Positions 1-7,263 of a stretch of 26,171 nucleotides of DNA are shown here, one piece after another. A program made the translations under genes and the position numbers. The notes below the pieces were generated by a model. That model had not been told where the DNA came from. It ran no database searches and saw nothing but the letters and a program-made list of their open reading frames with translations. Numbering within the stretch: the stretch's first letter is position 1; each line of letters begins with the position of its first letter. The stretch comes from an uncultured Selenomonadaceae bacterium (GTDB lineage: Bacteria > Bacillota > Negativicutes > Selenomonadales > Selenomonadaceae), in the NCBI GenBank assembly GCA_905233325.1, contig CAJODU010000013.1:1-26171 (forward strand), read 5' to 3'.

Positions 1-63
1 CTCGGTATTGAATATGTAATAGATCAGCGAGAAAGCTGGCTCAGATTCATTGGCAACTTCTAA
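1..63 (+). CDS. C-terminal end of an unidentified protein (partial)
   Basis: Frame 1 is open from the first base to a TAA at 61-63 and would encode the last 20 residues of a protein, ending ..ESWLRFIGNF. The window cuts off the rest. It stops about 40 bases before the start of the phosphoribosyltransferase gene on the same strand, so the two may share an operon. The residues look like an ordinary protein end (mixed hydrophobic and charged), but 20 residues are too few to assign a family. It could be a chance open frame. Confidence 0.4.
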   Translation, partial: LGIEYVIDQRESWLRFIGNF

Positions 64-103
64 AGATGATTGGATTTAATTACCACTCTCAATGAGGTTT
101 GAA

Positions 104-673
104 ATGTTTTCGTATTTCTATGAACACCCGTTACTGAAAAGACCGATTAAAATCTCATATCTCTATGAGTATAATTCATACTATTATTTCAGAGGTGGGA
201 TCAGAATAAAAAATCCCAACTTCACCTCGATAGACAGAGCAATTCTTGATCTAAAGAAGAATAAATTCAAGGCGATTGAGCTATTCTATAATAAATTGAC
301 TGATATATTTGATTCCTTCGACGATCTGGAAAATGTATATTTCAGTGCCATACCCTCCCACACCGCCGGCAACAATATATCTGCAATGCATATCATCGCT
401 GAAAAATTGTCCGAGCATTATGGTAAAGATGATTATTCCGAAGTCCTGCAAAGATATAAAACTATTCCGAGATTATCTGACGGCGGCACGAGAAATATGG
501 GCGTACATATCAACAGTATTCGCATTAATTCCGGCTTTAATGTTGAAGGTAAAGATTTTTTCCTGATTGATGATATAACCACTTCCGGCAGTTCTATGGC
601 TGCCGGCGTTCAGATATTGAAAATCGGCGGAGCGAATAAGGTCACTTGTTTGGCTCTCAGCCATAAATTTTGA
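104..673 (+). CDS. ComFC-like phosphoribosyltransferase-domain protein
   Basis: A protein of 189 residues with a type I phosphoribosyltransferase fold. The PRPP-binding loop is the hydrophobic strand plus DDITTSGSS near residues 155-165, preceded by an SAIPSH segment and an R-N-M-G-V stretch in the places where ComFC-type proteins have PVP and R..N motifs. I chose ATG 104 over ATG 92 because GAGG at 94-97 lies 6 bases before 104, while 92 has no SD. ComF-family members bind PRPP, but their substrates are mostly unknown. No ComFA helicase is present, so a competence role is not supported. The gene is AT-rich compared with cbiB downstream, which may mean later acquisition. The substrate is unknown. 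Confidence 0.72.
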   Translation: MFSYFYEHPLLKRPIKISYLYEYNSYYYFRGGIRIKNPNFTSIDRAILDLKKNKFKAIELFYNKLTDIFDSFDDLENVYFSAIPSHTAGNNISAMHIIAEKLSEHYGKDDYSEVLQRYKTIPRLSDGGTRNMGVHINSIRINSGFNVEGKDFFLIDDITTSGSSMAAGVQILKIGGANKVTCLALSHKF

Positions 674-691
674 GGTTTTGGTAAATTTGTT

Positions 692-1648
692 ATGTCAGAT
701 TTTGATTCATACACAGCCATTATTGCATTGACGGCTTTTTTTGTTGATATGATGATAGGTGATCCGCGCAGCAAGTTTCACCCTGTAGTTTTGATGGGGA
801 ATTTGATCTCATTGCTTGAGAGATTTTTGTATAATGCAGACGACAGCGACAAGACAAAGTTGATTAAAGGCGGCCTCCTCACGTCAATCGTTATAGCTGT
901 AAGTTACATTATCGGCTTGGGGATTGCTAATTTATATGAAGTTATTGATTTAAAGGCGATTGGTATTTTGATTGAGGCTTTGGTTTTGAGTTTTATGATC
1001 TCGCCGCGCTCCCTTGCCGAAGCCGGTCAGGAACTTCATCATCTTCTAATCATTGGTGACATTGAAGAGGCAAGGCGTAAAGTCGGGTGGATTGTCGGAC
1101 GCGATACTGATAAACTTGACGAATCGGAGATAGTTCGTGCAACAGTTGAGACAGTCGCAGAAAACACAGTCGATGGAATCATCTCACCGCTATTCTTCTT
1201 TATGATTGGCGGATTGCCGCTGGCGATTGCCTACAGAGCTGCCAACACTATGGATTCAATGATAGGCTACAAAAATGACAAGTATATTTATTTCGGACGG
1301 ACGGCGGCGAGGCTTGACGATGTGATGAATTACATTCCTGCGCGTTTGACGGCTCTTTTGTTCATTGCCTCCGCCACTATATTGAGACTTGATTACAAAA
1401 ATGCCATTGCAATGATGAAACGCGATGCAAAAAATCACCCCAGTCCCAACGGCGGCTATGCGGAGGCTACAGTTGCCGGAGCTCTAAATATTCGGCTTGG
1501 CGGCTACAATTCCTACTTTGGCAAAATGTCCTTCCGTGAGTATATGGGTGATCCTGTTGAAGTGCTGGCACCGCAGCATATAATGTTGACAATAAAGATG
1601 ATGTATACGGCAACGATTCTTTTTTTGATAGTAAACTGTATTTTTTGA
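692..1648 (+). CDS. cbiB: Adenosylcobinamide-phosphate synthase CbiB/CobD
   Basis: A 318-residue integral membrane protein of the CbiB/CobD family, which attaches the aminopropanol (phosphate) arm to adenosylcobyric acid in late cobalamin synthesis. The family signature is clear: an N-terminal DMMIGDP..KFHPVVLMG block (about residues 19-36), the central GWIVGRDT segment, then VAENTVDGIISPLFF, and YRAANTMDSMIGY with the following RLDDVMNYIPARL. Several hydrophobic segments match the expected membrane topology, and the length is normal. GAGG at 672-675 lies 16 bases before ATG 692, which is long; no better in-frame start was seen. No cobalamin riboswitch or other cob/cbi gene is visible here. 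It ends 7 bases from the convergent upp gene. Confidence 0.95.
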   Translation: MSDFDSYTAIIALTAFFVDMMIGDPRSKFHPVVLMGNLISLLERFLYNADDSDKTKLIKGGLLTSIVIAVSYIIGLGIANLYEVIDLKAIGILIEALVLSFMISPRSLAEAGQELHHLLIIGDIEEARRKVGWIVGRDTDKLDESEIVRATVETVAENTVDGIISPLFFFMIGGLPLAIAYRAANTMDSMIGYKNDKYIYFGRTAARLDDVMNYIPARLTALLFIASATILRLDYKNAIAMMKRDAKNHPSPNGGYAEATVAGALNIRLGGYNSYFGKMSFREYMGDPVEVLAPQHIMLTIKMMYTATILFLIVNCIF

Positions 1649-1655
1649 TAGACCT

Positions 1656-2279
1656 TTAGAAAGTGCCGAAAATCCTGTCACCGGCATCACCAAGACCGGG
1701 GACTATATAGGCGTGTTCGTTGAGATGATCATCAATCGCCGCAACGTAAACGGGAATGTCAGGGTGCTCCTTCGTCACGACTTCCACACCCTTCGGTGCA
1801 GCGACAAGGCACATCAGAATAATATTTGAGGCACCCTTATCCTTGAGCAGGGTCAATGCTGCTGAGGAACTGCCGCCGGTTGCAAGCATTGGATCAACTA
1901 CTATCAAAGTTCTTTTGGCAGCGTCCGAAGGCATTTTACAATAGTACTCAACCGGCTTCAAGGTTTCGGGATCGCGATATAATCCTATATGAGCAACGCT
2001 TGCCTTCGGAAACATCTTCAATACTCCGTCTGCCATTCCGAGACCCGCCCTCAATATCGGCACAATCACCACTTTCTCTTCAACCAAGACCTTAGCCTTG
2101 CAGGGAGTGAGCGGCGTTTCTATGTCAATCTCTTTGAGCGGAAAGTCCCGCGTAACCTCGTAGACCATAAGCATCGCAATCTCATTGAGGAGCTCGCGAA
2201 AATCTTTCGTTGAGGTCTCTTTCTTCCTCATCAGTGTCAGCTTGTGTTGAATTAATGGGTGTTTAATTTCTGTTACCAT
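1656..2279 (-). CDS. upp: Uracil phosphoribosyltransferase
   Basis: A 207-residue UPRT that converts uracil and PRPP to UMP in pyrimidine salvage. Diagnostic features are the N-terminal HPLIQHKLTLMR, the VPILRAGLGM loop, the PRPP-binding IVVDPMLATGGSS, and the C-terminal uracil-binding GLGDAGDRIFGT. The frame stays open upstream to 2324, but ATG 2279 is the real start: it has AGGAGG at 2287-2292 with 7 bases of spacing, and the protein then begins MVTEIKHPLI as family members do. It lies 22 bases after the zinc-ribbon gene on the same strand and is probably the last gene of that run. No terminator was seen in the 7-base gap to convergent cbiB. Confidence 0.97.
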   Translation of the reverse strand: MVTEIKHPLIQHKLTLMRKKETSTKDFRELLNEIAMLMVYEVTRDFPLKEIDIETPLTPCKAKVLVEEKVVIVPILRAGLGMADGVLKMFPKASVAHIGLYRDPETLKPVEYYCKMPSDAAKRTLIVVDPMLATGGSSSAALTLLKDKGASNIILMCLVAAPKGVEVVTKEHPDIPVYVAAIDDHLNEHAYIVPGLGDAGDRIFGTF

Positions 2280-2301
2280 AACGACGCCTCCTGTCAATAT
2301 A

Positions 2302-3405
2302 TTAAAACATAAACATTTTCGCAATGAAATAAATTATCGGAATGAGTACAAGGCTGCAGAAGGCAGGATACAAAAAAGCCTTCTTGGAATCATAGGGCAG
2401 GGAACCGACGACTTTGCCTGTCTGCCCGTTCATCATGAAGGTGTAGGGCTTATCTTCGTACCTGGTTGTAAGAATCCAAACAGGCACCATAGCATAAGTG
2501 ACTTCGCCTTTACTCTTGATAACAGCACGGCTCTCCTCCTCAAAGCCATCAAAACCGTTGACGGTACTCGCCAAAACGTCAACCGCACTCTGTTCGACAC
2601 GCTTGTCAGCTCTGGGGACGGAGGAATCAGCATCAACATCATATTTGTCGGCAAGGTAGCCGGTGAGATAGGCGGCACTGAATGGTACAAGTTCGGAATA
2701 GTCGAAGGGTTCGATACTCTCCATGTAGGTGTCGTCCATTTTCTTGCTGCCGTCAACGGGGATTTTGTTGAACTTCATCACGCCGCCGCGAGTGCAGTTG
2801 TAAATATGAGATACTCTGATGACTTCGCTGGCGGTGTCTCTCGTTCTGATTTTTTCCGCCTTGAAGTTAACATGAGCTTCCACTTCACTGTCAAAGAGCC
2901 AGAATGGCACATACATCGGCTGGATTGCCTCAACGCGGTTGTTGGCAGTGAAGGCGTCCGGCAGAAGTTTCTTGCCTTCGTAGAATTTTTTGAGAGCATT
3001 TACGGCGTCCTGCTTGGTCTTTTTGAAGGGTATCACATAATCAGGCTTGAGCATACCCGTAAATCTACTCGGAACCATTGTAGGGTTGCCGCAATAGACA
3101 CATTCCGTCGCCATGGTGTTTTCATCACAGACAATCTCAGCACCGCAGCTTGAGCAGGTGAAAGCCTTCATATTCGCTTGTTCTTCGGCACTCCACTCAC
3201 TTCCTGCCTCGTCGGTTGCCCATTTAGACTCTTGAGCCTCACGAGTTTTGACTGCCATTTCCTGCTTGTTGCGGAAAAGGTCTTCAACCGCACTGATGTC
3301 AAGTTCCGAGCCGCAATATTCACAGCTTACCTTATCATGCCCAGGCAGAAAAGTCAAAGGTGCACTGCAATGAGGACATTTATAACTGACCGAAGTATCA
3401 GCCAT
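2302..3405 (-). CDS. Double zinc-ribbon protein with C-terminal membrane anchor
   Basis: A 367-residue protein with two zinc ribbons: C10/C13/C28/C31 and C84/C87/C102/C105. A charged linker of about 50 residues separates them. A long globular region follows (about residues 115-335) with aromatic-rich segments such as QPMYVPFWLF and VPVWILTTRY. A single hydrophobic helix (about 345-364) ends the protein, so most of it should be cytoplasmic on a tail anchor. Proteins of this build are often labelled TFIIB-type zinc ribbon or, wrongly, PriA/RNA polymerase subunit. I see no helicase or polymerase motif. It sits between the FlgT-N-like gene (39 bases) and upp (22 bases). The function is unknown. 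Confidence 0.85.
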   Translation of the reverse strand: MADTSVSYKCPHCSAPLTFLPGHDKVSCEYCGSELDISAVEDLFRNKQEMAVKTREAQESKWATDEAGSEWSAEEQANMKAFTCSSCGAEIVCDENTMATECVYCGNPTMVPSRFTGMLKPDYVIPFKKTKQDAVNALKKFYEGKKLLPDAFTANNRVEAIQPMYVPFWLFDSEVEAHVNFKAEKIRTRDTASEVIRVSHIYNCTRGGVMKFNKIPVDGSKKMDDTYMESIEPFDYSELVPFSAAYLTGYLADKYDVDADSSVPRADKRVEQSAVDVLASTVNGFDGFEEESRAVIKSKGEVTYAMVPVWILTTRYEDKPYTFMMNGQTGKVVGSLPYDSKKAFLYPAFCSLVLIPIIYFIAKMFMF

Positions 3406-3444
3406 ATTATCACCACTTTCTGTTTATATGATTCATCAATAAAG

Positions 3445-4488
3445 TCAAATCTTAATGTATTCCGACGCCATTTCGATCACGGTAAAGCCTTTGTCATTGA
3501 GTTCGGCGACCAGCTCGGCGGCAGTGCCGTCAAAGTTTAAATCAAATTGAGCAACATCATTGATTATACCGCGTTTAAATACCTTTCTGACACCTCGAAG
3601 ACTTACAATTCGATTGCCTATGTCTTTGAGCTTGTTATCAAATCTGTTCATTGTCTCCTTCGTGACGATAACGGTAAAATGCTGCTCAACCTGCGCCGCA
3701 CGTTTTAAGGCAGCATTGGAGATGGCGTAAGCCGCTTGTCTTGAGGCACTTTTGATTGCACCTTCTATTCCGCTTTGAGAAAACATTCTTGCATTGCCGG
3801 TGAATGAGCCGCTGTAGAGAATCTCGCCGGTATTGACGTTAATCATTCGCGGCATTAGGACTGCCACAGATGTCTTGTCTGTTTGCAGGAGTTTGACTTT
3901 GACATTTACCAAATAGTCAACGTGATATTGATTTTCTATAGCTTTACGGAGGGCAGAATCGTCGCCGGTATTCTTGAGACGCATTTTGAGTGAAGAATCA
4001 AGCTGCTGCAAGTCGATCAATCTGCCAAAACCTTGACCTTGCAGACTGTTGAGAATTTCGTTTTCGACTTCGGCGTATTCCGTACCCTTCTCATCTAAAG
4101 CAATGACGGCGATTCTGGGATCATCCATATTTGTTTCAACGATAGTCTTTTTCTGCAAAACTTTCATCATGCCCGTTTGAAGTTGATTTTTATTGACATT
4201 AACCTTGACTTCAACCTCAAAAATACCATTGCTTTGAGTTTGACGCAGCACTTCATAACCTTCAATGAAACCGCTGCTGTTGACTATTATATCATCTATA
4301 ATGGTTTGACGGTCTTTCACCAAAGTCTCGCTCTCCACCAAAGTGCCGACCTCCTGCTCAATGGCAGCTCTCATTGCACTGTGAATGGCAGCTTCCACGG
4401 TGGAGCCTTGACCGCTGGTTACAACTTCACCTGCATAAGCAAGAGAAGGTATCAGCAAAAGCATTATCATTGCAATTAATTTCTTCAC
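3445..4488 (-). CDS. Exported protein with FlgT-N / LPP20-like domain
   Basis: A 347-residue exported protein. The signal peptide MKKLIAMIMLLLIPSLAYA has a probable AYA cleavage site and no lipobox. The mature N terminus (about residues 20-115) has the pattern G.G.T...A...AMRAAIEQEVGTLV, then S.GFI.GYEVL and a beta-rich FEVEVKVNV strand. This resembles the N-terminal domain of FlgT and LPP20-type proteins. The middle part resembles the periplasmic module that follows in such proteins. Start is GTG 4488, with AAGGCGG 9 bases upstream. No flagellar genes are nearby, so a flagellar role cannot be claimed; a general periplasmic or outer-membrane assembly role is as likely. It lies between the diguanylate cyclase (58 bases) and the zinc-ribbon gene (39 bases). 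Confidence 0.75.
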   Translation of the reverse strand: MKKLIAMIMLLLIPSLAYAGEVVTSGQGSTVEAAIHSAMRAAIEQEVGTLVESETLVKDRQTIIDDIIVNSSGFIEGYEVLRQTQSNGIFEVEVKVNVNKNQLQTGMMKVLQKKTIVETNMDDPRIAVIALDEKGTEYAEVENEILNSLQGQGFGRLIDLQQLDSSLKMRLKNTGDDSALRKAIENQYHVDYLVNVKVKLLQTDKTSVAVLMPRMINVNTGEILYSGSFTGNARMFSQSGIEGAIKSASRQAAYAISNAALKRAAQVEQHFTVIVTKETMNRFDNKLKDIGNRIVSLRGVRKVFKRGIINDVAQFDLNFDGTAAELVAELNDKGFTVIEMASEYIKI

Positions 4489-4546
4489 ACAGATACACCG
4501 CCTTTCTGAAAATATTTTAACTTATTTGATAACAATTTGCAACAAA

Positions 4547-6070
4547 TTAACCAACTACATATTGGTTGCGCCCGTTTTCCTTTGCAACGTATAGGGCATC
4601 GTCAGCCTTCTTGAGCATAACCTTAACATTATAATCGTCAGCAGTCACAGAGCAACTTGTACAGCCTACGGAAAGAGTAACACCATAAATTCTCAATTCA
4701 GGCTCACGACGAATGGTGCTGACAAGATTTTTTGTAATAGTCTCCGCAACGACGACATCAGCATCAGGCAAAACGATAATAAATTCATCACCGCCGAAAC
4801 GTCCGGCAAGATCATTATCTCTCACAACGGAACGAATAGAGGCAGCAACTTTCTTCAAGACTTTATCACCGATTTGATGTCCAAAGGTGTCATTGATATG
4901 CTTGAAGTAGTCAACATCAATTAAAATGATACCGATAGTCTTTTCTTCGCCGTCTTTAGGTGCCAGCTTTTCAAAAGCCTTATCAATGCGGCGGCGATTG
5001 TACAACTGCGTCAAAAAGTCAACTTCAGCATCATGCATTATCTTTTCATTGAGCTTTTGAAGTTCAATATTCTGCAAATTGAGTCTCACTTCATTACGTC
5101 GTATTCGTGCCATCAATTTTTCATTGCTGACCAATACGAATATTTGCCTCATGCTCAGCATAAACACCAACAAGATAGCCCAAATAAAGAGCGATTGCAT
5201 AATATTATATTCCATACCGACGAGGAAGAGTATCATAAACGTGTATATGTAAGGCAATAAAATTCGTATGTATCCTACCAAGGTAGTCAAGAGATTGCCG
5301 CCGCTTTTGATTGCGGATTCGGTTTTTGGATAAAGCGAAGCAAGTGCAACGAGCATATAGAAAAGCGTCCAAAGAGGATCTATCATCACAGCTATATTGA
5401 GATCATATAAATCTATCATCAATGAAAATTGATCGAGACAGAAGAGAAAAATGAGAGCTATGCCCATCAACATGTTAGTCGGCGTTAGAAATTTCATAAT
5501 ATCCGTGCCGAAGAAGAAAAGAAATAAAGCCGCCAATAAAGCAAAGTCCATCACAGGATTGTACAGGTTGATGAATATCATAAAAAGATCGGTTGAGGAT
5601 TCGTCCTTGATGAGCGGTAGCATGATAAAATGGTATATCAGACCACCTGTCGCAAATATAGATATAATCATATCAAGCGAAATACTATGCAGATCAATCT
5701 TCTGTATAGATTTCAAATAGAGAATCAAACCTACATACAAAACGCAAGTATTAGTGAAGTAAAATATGTCACAGACTGAAGGTGCTTCAGGCTCCACACC
5801 AACTATATCAGTTTGATAAGCATAGATTAGCTCACCAATGAAATAAATGATGGAAGCTGTCAAAAAACTTTTCCAAGGTTTCTTATACTCATCATCATGG
5901 CATTGTATACCCTTCCAAAATAAAGGAAAGCACATTATATTGCCTATCAGACCAAAACTTTTGGAATAGGTACTCAACGGTTCTATATCAAATATTAATA
6001 TGGCATAAAATAATATAAAATAAGTAAAATATATTCTAAAACCATATTTACGGTAATTGACCAAGTCCAA
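4547..6070 (-). CDS. Membrane-bound diguanylate cyclase (GGDEF)
   Basis: A 507-residue protein that should make cyclic di-GMP from two GTP. The N-terminal 310 or so residues form roughly nine hydrophobic segments, a membrane sensor I cannot assign to a named family. A short coiled-coil-like linker follows (RRNEVRLNLQNIELQKLNEK). The GGDEF domain begins at DFLTQLYNRR; the active site GGDEF is intact at 426-430. The inhibitory I-site RDND is at 417-420, exactly five residues before it, so product inhibition is expected. Start is TTG 6070 with AAGGTGG at 6081-6087; the next Met is inside the second membrane segment, which supports the TTG. It follows csaB by 29 bases. The signal sensed is unknown. 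Confidence 0.93.
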   Translation of the reverse strand: MDLVNYRKYGFRIYFTYFILFYAILIFDIEPLSTYSKSFGLIGNIMCFPLFWKGIQCHDDEYKKPWKSFLTASIIYFIGELIYAYQTDIVGVEPEAPSVCDIFYFTNTCVLYVGLILYLKSIQKIDLHSISLDMIISIFATGGLIYHFIMLPLIKDESSTDLFMIFINLYNPVMDFALLAALFLFFFGTDIMKFLTPTNMLMGIALIFLFCLDQFSLMIDLYDLNIAVMIDPLWTLFYMLVALASLYPKTESAIKSGGNLLTTLVGYIRILLPYIYTFMILFLVGMEYNIMQSLFIWAILLVFMLSMRQIFVLVSNEKLMARIRRNEVRLNLQNIELQKLNEKIMHDAEVDFLTQLYNRRRIDKAFEKLAPKDGEEKTIGIILIDVDYFKHINDTFGHQIGDKVLKKVAASIRSVVRDNDLAGRFGGDEFIIVLPDADVVVAETITKNLVSTIRREPELRIYGVTLSVGCTSCSVTADDYNVKVMLKKADDALYVAKENGRNQYVVG

Positions 6071-6099
6071 TTTACAAGCACCACCTTGTATCAGCTAAC

Positions 6100-7188
6100 T
6101 CAGATTGAATGTTTTTTTATTAAATCGAAGGCCAATTCAGCATTTAGGCTTGCTTTATCTTTTAAAGTTCTCCAAATTGTTGATTCATTTATCGTCAAAT
6201 AATTTGCTTCAAGTTTATCAAGGGCAGCCTTAGCTATATCCTCTGCTTTGATTGATTCAATATCTCCAACCGGCATTTCACCGATAGAATCAAGGAATCT
6301 GTCAATCTTCGGATCATAGGATATACCAATCAGGGGAATATTTTGCACACCGGCAAAAATTAAAGCGTGCAGACGAATCCCTATCAAAAGATCAGTACAA
6401 CCGACGAGTGAGAGTAACTGACGAGTGGAATATTGATCTTTGAGCAAGAGACAATCAACGTCGGCAGCAAGAGTGACAATCTCCTCAGCAGCACTGACGT
6501 CAAAAGACGGCTGCATGGGAATGAACACCACTTTAATTTTGACGGTTTTTGCAATATTGTTGAGAGCCTCGGCAAGTTGTATTTTAAACTTTTCAAAACC
6601 CTGCCAGCGGCGGACAGCAATTCCAATAATCTTAACACCTTCACCCTGCCCTATAATGCTCCTGCCAAAATCAAGAGAGGCGGGATTTAACGCCAAAACA
6701 GGATCGGCAGTACAAAATATTTTTGGGCGAGTAACTTTTAGTTGATTGAGTTCAGTGAGGGAACCTTGATCACGAACAGTGATAAGATCAACGTGATTGA
6801 GGGCAAGAGTAGTAAAGCGTCCGGCAAATGAACCCAATATCGGACCAATACCCTGAGCATAAAGCATAACAGGACAGCGAAATATAATAGCAAGCATTAT
6901 GATACCCAAGTAATAGTAAAGGCTGCGGCGGCTGGTTACATTTTGCAGAAGAGAGCCGCCGCCGCTTATCAGCAAATCAGCCCTGAAAATTGCCTTGACA
7001 ATGGCAAAAATATCCAAATGTGAAACAGCGTTGACATTGTGACGCTGCTTGGTATCGTGAGGATTAATTGAAATGACAGTGATTTCAAGATTGGGGTTGA
7101 AATTGGTCAAAGCTCCAAGAATGGCGTCAAGCATAGCCTCGTCGCCGGCATTGCCGGAGCCGTAATAACCGGAAATCACAATTCTCAT
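6100..7188 (-). CDS. csaB: Polysaccharide pyruvyl transferase CsaB
   Basis: A 362-residue member of the polysaccharide pyruvyltransferase family (PF04230). It starts with MRIVISGYYGSGNAGDEAML, the hallmark of CsaB-type proteins. Later motifs are LLISGGGSLLQ, MLYAQGIGP and GIRLHALIFAG with the catalytic-region R-x-H. CsaB adds pyruvate ketals from phosphoenolpyruvate to cell-wall glycan, creating the ligand for S-layer homology (SLH) domains. In Negativicutes, SLH proteins such as OmpM tether the outer membrane to the wall, so that role is likely, though no SLH protein lies in this window. GAGG sits about 11 bases before ATG 7188. Its place after DUF5693 and DUF2993 genes is typical of the class. 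Confidence 0.92.
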   Translation of the reverse strand: MRIVISGYYGSGNAGDEAMLDAILGALTNFNPNLEITVISINPHDTKQRHNVNAVSHLDIFAIVKAIFRADLLISGGGSLLQNVTSRRSLYYYLGIIMLAIIFRCPVMLYAQGIGPILGSFAGRFTTLALNHVDLITVRDQGSLTELNQLKVTRPKIFCTADPVLALNPASLDFGRSIIGQGEGVKIIGIAVRRWQGFEKFKIQLAEALNNIAKTVKIKVVFIPMQPSFDVSAAEEIVTLAADVDCLLLKDQYSTRQLLSLVGCTDLLIGIRLHALIFAGVQNIPLIGISYDPKIDRFLDSIGEMPVGDIESIKAEDIAKAALDKLEANYLTINESTIWRTLKDKASLNAELAFDLIKKHSI

Positions 7189-7208
7189 AAAATAAAAAAC
7201 CTCACAAA

Positions 7209-7248
7209 CAGTAGTTAATAGTTAGCTTATCGCCGTCAGTAGTTAGCT
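7209..7248. repeat. Short direct repeats between csaB and DUF5693 gene
   Basis: The 9-mer CAGTAGTTA occurs at 7209-7217 and 7237-7245, and the 8-mer AGTTAGCT at 7220-7227 and 7241-7248, all within the 75-base gap. This looks like decayed intergenic repeat material inside a transcription unit. No stem with a T-run is present, so it is unlikely to be a terminator. Confidence 0.55.
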
Positions 7249-7263
7249 GATGACAAAATATCA

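Noticed and set aside
309..566. Many overlapping open frames inside real genes, on both strands (this one lies within the phosphoribosyltransferase gene)
   Set aside because: They lack SD sites and family motifs, and overlap genes with clear homology. The only internal frame kept is the Rpn internal start, because of its strong SD and known precedent.
2302..3405. PriA helicase or RNA polymerase subunit assignment for the zinc-ribbon protein
   Set aside because: Only the zinc-binding cysteines resemble those proteins; no Walker motifs or polymerase signatures are present.
4534..4548. Palindrome AATTTG-CAA-CAAATT after the diguanylate cyclase gene
   Set aside because: Short, AT-rich and without a T-run; it touches the stop codon region and could arise by chance.
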